Shown piece after piece: positions 44,010-53,758 of a stretch of 64,000 nt of DNA. Below the pieces are notes generated by a model. It saw only the letters and a program-made list of their open reading frames with translations. It did not search any database and had not been told where the DNA came from. Positions within the stretch are counted from its first letter, which is position 1, and every line of letters begins with the position of its first letter. Source of the stretch: Capsaspora owczarzaki ATCC 30864 (lineage: Eukaryota > Opisthokonta > Filasterea); the NCBI RefSeq assembly GCF_000151315.2, contig NW_011887302.1, forward strand, positions 186,001-250,000, given 5' to 3'. A program made the translations under genes and the position numbers.

Positions 44010-46276
44010 ATGTCTGATCACCACGGCGCGAAGCGCACTGCCTCGGAAGCCGACGCCTCAGACCACCCTGCATCGAACGGCGCCGCGCATGGCCATGACC
44101 ATCACAACCACAACCACAAGCACGCGCGCCCTGCGACGGCCACAGCCACCACTGCGGCGGATGTCGCTCAGGCGCGCAAGCTGCTCAAGCTCGCCTCCGA
44201 CGACGCCTCCGAGTCGCAGGCCGTCAAGAACTTCCGCGAGTTCCTCCGCATCAAGACAGTGCATCCCAACCCAGACTACGACACCGCGCTGCACTTCCTC
44301 CGTCGCATGGCGGGCGAGCTGCACCTGCCGTTCGAGACGATCGAGGTAACGCTCATGATCATGATCATGATCACCAAGGTCATTAGCATCATTCAAGGAT
44401 CACCAAGAATCGTCCATCATGATCAAAAGTCATGAGCATGATCTTGATACTGCGAGATGATCATTTGGACACTGGCAACTCACTGCATCACTATTTTTGG
44501 TTGTCAGGTTGCTCCTGGCAAGGTGATTGCAATCATGTCCTGGATTGGCACGTCGCCCGAGCTTCCTTCCATCATGCTTAATGCTCACACTGACGGTAAT
44601 TCGAGACTCGGAGAAGGAAATTCACGTGGCGTTGGATTGGATCGTATTTAGAGTCGCCAAAGTTGTTGTCGAGTTCTCACCAAAATGCTTGTTTTGCGCA
44701 TTTAGTTGTGCCCGTGTTTGAGGAGTTCTGGACCCATGGACCGTTCGATGCCACCAAGCTGGAGAATGGTGACATCATTGGCCGCGGCACGCAAGACATG
44801 AAATGCGTTGCCATTCAGTATGTTGGTTGCTCCGGTCTCGTTGTTTTGGCATCGACTCGCGTTTCTCACTTCCTTCCGCTCTCGCAATTCGCAGGTACAT
44901 TGAAGCAGTTCGTAATCTGATTGCTCAAGGCGTGCGATTGGCTCGTACTCTCCATCTCACATTCGTTCCTGGTAAGTCAATTGCACGTTCCAGCGATGCG
45001 CGTTCGTTCTGGGTTTTCGTTGATTTCGGAATTGATCTGACGCAACTGACCGATAACACGCCGTGCCATCCCAAACAGATGAGGAGATTGGCGGTCACTC
45101 TGGCATGGAACTGTTCGTCGATCACGAACGTTTCAAGGCATTGAACATTGGATTTGCACTGGACGAAGGTCTGGCCAACGAAACCGACGCCTTCACCGTG
45201 TACTATGGCGAGCGAGCTCCATGGTGTATGTTATTTTTTTCCCAACAAAACTGAATTTGTTGTTGAGAGCGCCTTTGCATTGCATTCAGCACTCACCTTT
45301 TGCATCCGCTGAATTGTTGACTGTTCGTTGCAGGGGTTCGTGTGAAGGCTGTGGGTCGACCTGGACATGGCAGCCGCTTTGTCGAGAACACTGCCACCGA
45401 GAAGCTGGTACAATACTGCTCAAAAACAGGCGTGGCTTTGTGATTTGGCACCCAACTCACTCTCCTATTTCTTTTTTCAGATGCGCGTCATTGAAAAGTT
45501 CTTGGCTTTCCGTCAACAACAAAAGAGCTTGCTCGAATCTGGCGAGGCCAAGACGCTGGGAGATGTCACCACGCTGAATCTGACCATGTTGGAAGGCGGT
45601 GTGCAGTTCAACATTGTGCCAGCGGAGGCTTCTGCCGGTACGGGTTTGGCTTGGATGCTGTTTTGATCTCTTGCGCGTGGCACATTGGGACGGCTACTCA
45701 TTCGCCTTGATTCGTTTCGGCAGGCTTTGACATTCGCATCCCTCCAACGGTCGATCTGGTCGAGTTCGAAAAGCAACTTGGTGTCTGGACCTCCAGCGAG
45801 GAGGGAGTTACTTTTGAGTTTGTCTCAAAGTTTGAGAACAACCAGATGACGGTTCTCGATGATAACAACGTGTGGTGGAAGGCGTTCAAGACTGCCTGCG
45901 ATGCTCAGTACGGTTTGGTTGGGCTTTATTGTTTTCTGGACTTGAATGCTGACGAGTGATCGCCTCCGTGATTCCACAGGGCCCTGACTCTTGTCACCGA
46001 GATCTTCCCTGCCGCGACGGATTCTCGCTACATTCGCCAGGTGTGTAGCTGAAGCACTGTGCCGGGGAGAGCGAGATGTTGTTACTGCCACACGTCGCTG
46101 AATGTTGGTTTTTGGGTGGACAGAAATCAATCCCTGCGCTCGGATTCTCGCCCATCAACAACACCCCCATCCTTTTGCACGATCACAACGAGTTCTTGAA
46201 CGAGGCCGTGTTTGTGCGTGGCGTCACCGTGTACGAGCATGTTCTCAAGTCGATCGGCAATGTTCCTCCCCAATGA
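44010..46276 (+). CDS. ACY1: Aminoacylase-1 (M20 zinc hydrolase)
   Basis: Ten exons: 44010-44345, 44508-44595, 44706-44817, 44895-44971, 45079-45225, 45334-45407, 45481-45637, 45724-45907, 45980-46040 and 46124-46276, giving 462 residues. Metal-binding and catalytic segments: [67 protein letters not shown] and [14 protein letters not shown]. These match human ACY1 in order. It hydrolyses N-acyl amino acids (except N-acetyl-Asp) in the cytosol. The N-terminal ~70 residues are an extension absent from ACY1, with His-rich [11 protein letters not shown]. Intron 1 has an ATGATC repeat (about 44353-44378). Confidence 0.95.
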
Positions 46277-46927
46277 AAGCTCTCGGACATGCTTGTGCCT
46301 GTCTGCTCCGATGGTTCAGCTGTTCATGTTAAATCCAATGGAGTGTGTGACCAGCTCGTTGATTCTGTGCTTGTTTTTGCTTGTTCCTCACATGCGGCGC
46401 AATTCATTTCGTCCAATTCAAGCTGTCTCTGGAAACTTTTGCAACTTTTGTTTTTCTCCCCCGAACACTGTCGTGGCCACTTTTGAGCACCTTTCCTTTC
46501 GCTGCGTTCCAGTAATGTGCCCATTGCGGCCAATGCATGGCTCGAGTTTCTCACGATGACAATCGATTCGTTCTTTTTTTTTCTTTTTTTTTTTTTTTGG
46601 TTTTCCCCGGTTTTCACTTCGGATCCACTTCCTCTGTCTCATTGCGTCGACAGCATATCGCATTGCACAACGCCCAATGTCACAGAGAATCGTGCTGGGC
46701 ATGTGTTGGATTGTTGGGCGGCAATGGAAAAAACCCTCAGATAAAAATCTCCGTGTTTCCAGTCATCATTTCCATTTTTCCTTCGAAGCTTCCAGAACGC
46801 TACCATTTTGCATTCTGGCTCTGCTTTTTAGTTGACCCAATCCGTATCGGCCAACGCATCTCGATCAAACAAATCGCTCACTAATATTCACTAAAAGCAA
46901 AAAAAAAAAAAATCGAAAACTTCATTG
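46277..46927. other. Spacer ACY1 to bHLH-PAS gene
   Basis: 651 bases; T-runs near 46576-46600 and an A-run just before the next start codon. No gene recognised. Confidence 0.5.
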
Positions 46928-49585
46928 ATGGCCAAGGTCTACGTGACGCTCTTCCGCAACGACGGCTTGCTGGAGGCCGCCCAAGCGCGCCCGTTCTTTG
47001 TGTTTGACGACTGGCACATTGACGAGGCGCGCAGCCGCTGCCACGAGCGACTCTACGGCACGCCAAACTCAAAGGTAAACACAAAAAAAAAAAAAAAAAA
47101 AAAACCGGGAAAAAAAAAACCAACATTGAAGGAGAGCGACGAAAGGGCTGACGACGCCAAGTGCGACGGCCAGTCTGCAAAGGGGAGCACGGTGTCCTTC
47201 AGCTCGTTGAGAGGTGGGGTTGGGTTGAAAGTGCGAGTCAATGTCGTCCCAGCGAAACGAAGCAAGAACGCGGACAAAAAAAGCGATTCTTTCGACTTTT
47301 TTGCTTTTCTGCGGTCGTGCTCGCGCAGTGCGATGCTGATTCCGCTGTTTGTGCTACAGAGCAAGCACCACCAAAGACAGCGACAGCGAAGGGGCGCCAA
47401 GGCAGAGTGTGGAGGAACGCGCCATTCCCACCCAACATGTGTGCTTCTCTCTTTCTCTTCGCTTTTTTTTTTTTCTTTTTTTTTTCTTTTTTTTTTCTTT
47501 TTTTTTTTTTTTCTTTTTTTTTTCTTTTTTTTTTTGTTCCGCATTAGCTTTTCCATTGATTTTTTTTTTTTTTTTAACTTTTGATGCTTTTGAGGTCGAC
47601 TCACTCACTTTTTTTCGTCTCTATTCACTCATCTGTTTTTTGTTTTCTTCTTTGTCTGGTTTAGGCCCGCCTGTTTACAGATCTGGGCGTCCCGCTCGAC
47701 GATGTCGCGTTCATTCCCGCCAAGCAGTCGGTCGTCGTCTCGTCGGGCGAGCCGTTTGTGCACATGACCATCCGCGAGCGCATTGCTGCAGCCCAGCAGC
47801 AACAGCAGCAGCAGGAGCAGCTCCACCAGCTGCAGCAACAGCAGCACCACCACCAGGTCGTGTCTGCGACGCCGGTGGCCAACAACTTGCCCGTGACGAC
47901 CTTCTCGGCCTCCCCGCTCACGACCCCGTTCGCCGATGAGGATGCTGCGGCGCTGTTTGTGCCATCGCAAGGGCCTCTTGACGTGGGCGCGCTGCTTCCC
48001 GGCGAGGACAACCTGATTGACACCATCCTGAACGACATGTACGCCCAAAACACGGCCGAGAACGCCGACTTTGGCTACCCGATGGAGGATGTCTTGAACC
48101 GTCTCGCCAACAACCTCGGCTCGTACCAGAACGAAGCCACCGCGTTTGCACAGCGTCTCTTTGATCACTCGCAGGGCCACGAAAGTCAGCCCGTCACCGA
48201 GCAAGCCATTCCATACATGCAAGCCCGCGCTCAACAGCAGCAGCAACAACAGCAGCAGCAACAACAACCGCAGAAACAACCCAGTCAACAGAGCCTCATG
48301 GACGGCGACGATGAAGTGTCCACTTGGACTGTCGAAGACGCTCAGCTCCAGAACATTTTCGACAACATCCAGTTCCCGACGGCCGATTCTCCGTTGCAAA
48401 CCTGACACGGCATCAGCAGGCGGGCGACTCTGTCTTGTCACCGCATTCAGATGTCAGCAGCTCCCCTAGCGTGAGTGTGTTCAACCAGCAAACGTCGCCC
48501 ATTCAGTTTACCACCATCCCGTTCTCGCCGCAAGACGCATCGTACAACTCCACTCCGCGCCAGCAAGACAGCGGCGTCTCGTTCAGCTTGGGCAACGGCT
48601 TGCCCACCAAGACGTCTGCCAGCCAAACGACAACCACGCGACGCTCCACCGAGGCGCGGTCTCGCGAGAAGGTTCGCCAGTCCATTGCCGAGCTCGTCCT
48701 GTCCGTCCCTGCTCTCGCTTCGCTTCAAAGCCCGTCCAAGGCGACCATCATCCGCAAGGCAACCGAGTATGTAAACCAGACCAAGAATGCCAACAACGCC
48801 TTGATAAAGGAAAACCAGCAAGCACGCGCGGCCATCATCCAGCTCCAACAGGAGAAGCTGCGCGTCCAGCACTCTGTGCAGGTTTCGAACATTATGACTG
48901 TTGAAATCACCGACCCTGACATGCGCTACATTTTCGTGGATCACATGTGGGAAATTGTATTGGGCTATCCCAAGCATGAAGTGATTGGTCGCTTCTTGAA
49001 GGAAGTTGTCGGCTGCCCTACCTGCCGTACGTATTCGCGCTGTTTGGTTGATTTTGCGTGTCTGGATGGCATACTCACTTTGGCGAATGATTCTGTTTTG
49101 CAGCGTTGATGCAAAAGAAGGCCGCCGACATTCGGGAGAATATTGAGAAGGGCTCTGTCTGGACTGGATACATTCTTGGAAAGCGCAAAGACAGTACGTT
49201 GCCTCTGTCTGCTCTGTGTGCTTGTTGTGGATCAAAAGTCTCATTTTTTTGTTTTTTTTTTTTTTTTTTTTTACTTTTTTTTTCTTTCTTCTTGTTCCCA
49301 GACCGTCCATTCGCGTGCGAGGCTACCATCAACCCAGTCACTGACGCGACGGGCAAAATCGTCCAGTATATTTGCACCCGCCGCAACTTCCACTTGCTGT
49401 CGGTCAAGGAGTGCCAGAAAGTGTGCGAGGACGTTGAGAAGACGCCTCGTCTGGATATCGGCATGAATCTCACTGGAGGCATTGCGCTCACGGAAGAGTC
49501 GCTCGCCGCTCTGACTGTCAGCAGCGCGACTGGGCTCGAGTATGAGGCGGACACGATGAACTTGTGTCCGTTGGTGGCAGAGTAG
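46928..49585 (+). CDS. bHLH-PAS-like transcription factor
   Basis: Exons 46928-47074, 47665-48315, 48417-49026, 49104-49193 and 49302-49585 give 593 residues. The intron 48316-48416 is inferred only because the frame closes at 48402-48404; donors at 48334 or near 48370 are alternatives. The N-terminal ~90 residues (MAKVYVTLFRNDG, then ARLFTDLGVPLDD) are unfamiliar. A Gln-rich, activation-like region follows. A bHLH lies around 48635-48790 (TRRSTEARSREKVRQSIAEL, loop, then SKATIIRKATEYVN) continuing into a leucine/Gln coiled coil. A single PAS domain follows (ITDPDMRYIFVDHMWEIVLG, then WTGYILGKRKDNRPF, INPVTDATGKIVQYICTRRN). Animal bHLH-PAS proteins have two PAS repeats; only one is seen. The first intron (590 nt) is nearly all T-tracts at its 3' half. 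Confidence 0.75.
47075..47664. repeat. Poly-T/polypyrimidine low-complexity tract in intron
   Basis: Intron 1 of the bHLH-PAS gene; 47463-47575 is T8-T14 runs separated by single C or CTT, and 47083-47120 is A-rich. Much longer than a normal polypyrimidine tract. Confidence 0.7.
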
Positions 49586-50033
49586 AGAGTGAGCGTCACA
49601 TTGCTTTTGAAACTATTGTGATAGTGTGTTTAGATATCGTGTTGTCTGTTTTTTGGGCGTGTTGCTGTTGTCAGGTGTGGATTGCGTCGTGTTTGCGACC
49701 ACTGCAAGACGTGATTGTGATGATTTGCTTTGCTTTGACTGGCCAACTTTCTAATCAATCCTGGCGTTTTTATGCTTGTGTTGAGTTGTGATGACTGCAA
49801 TCGAATAAGCATGTTGCTTTAAATTCCGTTTTCTTCCATGAGCAGGATGCTTTGATTTCGACCTTTTTCTTTCTCTCAATTCGCAAGCAACACTTCTGCC
49901 TGTAGATGCTGGAATCATTCCAGGACTTCACAAACACACACATGAGACAGAATATTCTGATGTGACGATGGTTTGAGATAAATTGAGTGTCATTGGGTGC
50001 CACATAAACGAACACGCAAAGCAAACTGTTTCG
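49586..50033. other. Convergent spacer
   Basis: 448 bases between the stops of the bHLH-PAS gene and the PRAS40-like gene; presumably both 3' UTRs. No gene seen. Confidence 0.5.
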
Positions 50034-53000
50034 CTAAAGAATGGTCGACATTTTGCGCCGAGGAAGATCGCCAAATGTCGCTGTCGAGTCGTTGACGGAA
50101 AGCCGAGACAACTCGCGAATGGACGCTGCCAGATCTTGCATCTGAGAGTGGAAAACAACGTGGTGTGAGCGAGGGATGGAAACAGACCAACAAGACAACT
50201 GCAAAATGCAGTTGAGCGTGACTTACCCGATCGGTTTCAGGAGATCCTGGAACTTGCAAGCCTCGCGAGCGGTATGCCATGCTGTCGTCATCGGCGACAA
50301 AGCTTGCCGCGGCACGAGCCGGAATACCCATCGGAACGGACGAGGCGTACAATGCCATTCCGTCAGCAGCCGGAGCTGCAAGTTGCCTTCCAGTGGAGGC
50401 GCCCTCTTCCAAGGCGTCCTCTTCGTCCTCCTCATCAAAGGCTGATGGCGGAGAAACACACAAGAAAGCCCGAGATGCGCCTGTTAGCATCAAACAAACA
50501 AAACGAATTCAAACTGACATGCTCAAACTAAACCTACTGTCATTCCGACGGTGTCTGTCTGTGGATGAAGAGCTTTCAAATCCATCCATGTCAAATAGGG
50601 CATCCGAGGAATCTGGCAAGACAAGGTAAGACAGTAAGTCACAGTTACATCATGAAAAATGTCGATGGACATGCTGGAAACGTTACCACTGTCGCGGCGT
50701 CCACCAAAGTTGACTCGCGATGCAGGCACGCTCTTGGACAGCTGAAGTTGGCAATATCGCGCAAAGGGCAAGTCAGACACAAGAGACCGAGCGAGTTCAA
50801 AAGCAAACAAAAAAATTCAACATTACAAAATTCGTACATTAGAATGCTGTGAGCCAGAGTTGGACGAAGCACCCTTGTTCCAGACAATCCGATTGAGCAG
50901 TTTGGGAGACTGGTGCAGTTGCGTACAAAAGGTAAAGAGTGAGATGTCAGCACACGCAACAAATCAACAAACGAAAGCTGCTCACGTACGTCTGTCGAGG
51001 TTGTGGGAGGTGCATCTGTGTCGAGATCAAAATCAGCAGTCCAGTATAACAAGGACGAGAGGGGGAAACAGTGAGTGCAGTTGCACAAGACCAAGAAAAG
51101 CCAAAAAACCAACCAACAAGGATATCTGACCAGAATCGGACGCAACGGATTTTAGACCTTCGCTCAGCGCACTGGAAAACCGGGAGGCGTTTGACACTGA
51201 GGACGGAGGGATGAAAGAGCCGGCAACAGACGACGGCGGAACGACAGGGAAGCGCGGCGATGCCGTGAATGAAGCAGGAGGGATGCGCACGCCAACAGTG
51301 CTCAGGGTCGGGATGTCGCTGTTCTCGCGCGCTGAAGCGCCCAGCACGGATGAAGGCGAGCCTCGGTGACCGTTGTAGCCGGCTGGAGAGAACCGTTGAG
51401 GTCCTTGCTCGGTTGTGACCACCACCGCCGGAACTGCCTCCATTGCGGCCAGATGTTGAAGTTGGCTCGCAACCTGCGCGAGGCCAGACTTTGGTGACTT
51501 GCTGGCGCTCAACGGCGAGAATACCGGCGAATCGTTGCCCAGAACGTCGTTTAATGCATCGCCCATGGCATCGGAAATGGCGGTGGCAATTGCCTGCTGA
51601 CGGAGTCCTGCCAGTTTGTGGAACAGGGTGAACTTGACATCGTGGGCTGACTTTTCCAGTTTTGTGTAGTCGGCGTGTTCCTTGTCAATGTACGCCCTGG
51701 GTGAAAAGCGTGAAGAGAGTCAGGGTTTGATGGTCAAACCGCGCAGAAACAACAGGATAGCAAAACGCTTACTTGATGCGTGCTTCCGACGCGTCCTTTT
51801 CCCGCTTGAGCTGTGAAGTCACTTGCTCTTGCAGAGCTTGCAAAAGATCGTTTGATTTTTCCAACACCGCAGCTGCGATTGGTTTTGGAAACAAAAAAGA
51901 GGATGAGCAAAAGTATTGTTGCTCCTTCTCCTTCTCCTCCATGTGTTTCAAAAACAACGCAACACCATCTGTAAGAGGAAGGTGTGGGGGTTATTTGGGT
52001 GTCTGTACCTGCATCAGCAAGCTCGGAGGGACTGAGCGGGTCTAGAATCACCCGGAAAATGGGCGAGTAATTCTCCTGTGTCTGTCGGCGCGCAACGGCC
52101 TCTTGGCCAACAATGAGCTTGGACGAGGTCAATATTGCTGTTTTGGGGAGAAGTGCTGCTAGCGTTGGAGCGTTTGGCCGCGAGCACGAGACACCCAGCG
52201 GTCGGAATGAGGCAAACACATCCATTTCGCAGTTGACGCACCTACCAAACGCAAAGTGTGGTGGACAAAAACCAGCAGCATTAAAGTGAGAAGCCAAAGT
52301 GTTTGCAGCCTGGCATAGCAACCGAACAGCATTTGTTCGATGTATGTGGACCTTTGGGACCCTTCCCCCCTTTAGTTGCTTTTTGCGCATCAAGCTCAAG
52401 TTGTTTTGTTACCTTGTGACAGTCCAAACAGCCTCGCGGTGTAGATCGCCAGCGACAACTGTGGCTGTGGTCGTGCTCTGTGCATTCGCAGCAGTGGCGT
52501 TATTACTGTGACTTGGTGTTGCCGGGTAGCACTCAAAAACCTTGCGGTATCGGGTGAGCCCGGCAAGCTCGACGACGGCGCCACCGAGCCCGAGCGTGCC
52601 GACGCAGAGGCCACCTGCGCTCGCCCCTGGTGCGTCCACAGTCGCAGCATTCGTAGTGGTGGTCGTGGCGGTGGTGGTCGAGTGAGACGTTGCCGCGCTG
52701 CTGGTGCCAAACCACGAGGCAAGGAACGGGTCTTGCTCGGCTGGGTGCGGCTGCTGGCCACCTCCAACCACGAGCGCGGGTGCTCCTGCAGCAGTAGCAG
52801 CAGTAGCAGCAGTACTAGCAGTGATGACCGTGCTGGACGCCAGCGACGACGGCGCAGAGCCAGAGAGCGACGTGGTCAGGTCACTTGCTGCATCCTCGCC
52901 CGTCGCAGGCGCAAAGATGGGCTCCGGGCGCTCAGCCACCACGGCGGCGGCGATGGGCTTGCGGAGCATGTCGCCAACCACTCGGTCTGCCGGCAGCGGC

Positions 53001-53101
53001 GTGGACGCGGTCGTTCCGTCCGTTGTCGTTGTGTAGCTCAGCGAGCTGTCGACCAGCCGCAGCTTGACGTTGAGGCACTCGCACGCAACCAGAAGCACCA
53101 T
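50034..53101 (-). CDS. PRAS40 (AKT1S1)-like protein
   Basis: Ten exons in frame: 53101-52413, 52241-52009, 51968-51773, 51696-51131, 51015-50990 (26 nt), 50909-50838, 50741-50687, 50612-50538, 50441-50227 and 50141-50034; 744 residues. The C-terminal exon reads LAASIRELSRL, then ATFGDLPRRKMSTIL, closely like human PRAS40 (IAASMRALVL, then FGDLPRPRLNTSDF), whose Thr246 is an Akt site; here T742 has R at -5 and K at -3. Residues 619-623 FDMDG resemble a TOS (TOR-signalling) motif; PRAS40 has FVMDE. A Thr/Ala-rich N-terminal region includes a Cys pair around RCVNCEMDVF (about 230-239), then a coiled coil (about 330-395). PRAS40 is an mTORC1 component and substrate. The long N-terminus is not PRAS40-like and its function is unknown. 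Confidence 0.65.
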
Positions 53102-53758
53102 TTCCTGACTCGACAGAGGCCGTCCGTGATTGTGTGGTTGGGTTGGTTTTGGTTTGGTTGGTTTTGGTTTGGCTGATTGGTTGGAAGTGGCTTTTTGGTA
53201 GCTGAAATGTGGAGGATTTAGTGAGGAAAGAGTATAAAATGAAAATAAAAATGAAAAGACTGGCCTCCGTTTTGTTGGGGAATTCCCGTCTTTTCGGATC
53301 CCGCGCCGAGGACGTGTTTCGTAGTCACGCTTTGTTTTTGCGCAATTGATGCAATGGGTGAGCGAGTGTAACATTGAGTTATTTTTGTTGGGACACGGCG
53401 GAGGGAAAAGGCGATCTACATTTCGAACAAGATGTTTGATCCGGGAATATTCACATACAGAGGCCCTCACCAGAGCCATCCCAACGCCCAAGCATGCATA
53501 TCTGCATGTGTTCGTAGGTGCGTATGAATGTGAGTGAGTGTGTGTGCGGCTTGTGCTTGTGCGTGTGCTTGTCGGCAAATGGTTTCGGGCGTTCAAACCA
53601 CTTGTTTTCGCCAAGTTGCTCAGATTGACAGAATGGTCCATCTCGTCCCCACTCACTCCATCTCGTTGATATCCGCTTCTGAGTTTTTGATTGTTTGTGA
53701 TCAGCGTCTTTCACTTTTCAAAGCTCCAGTCCTACTTTCTGCTTCTCCGTGTTTCACA
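53102..53758. promoter_or_regulatory. Divergent promoter region, PRAS40-like / NMD3
   Basis: 657 bases between divergent start codons. GGTTTTGGTTTGGTTGG-type repeats (about 53138-53172) lie near the PRAS40-like start and a GTGTGTG/GTGCTTGTGCG tract near 53540-53570. No other gene seen. Confidence 0.5.

Noticed and set aside
46876-47604. Overlapping frames rich in Lys or Phe on both strands
   Set aside because: Generated by A/T homopolymers of the bHLH-PAS intron.
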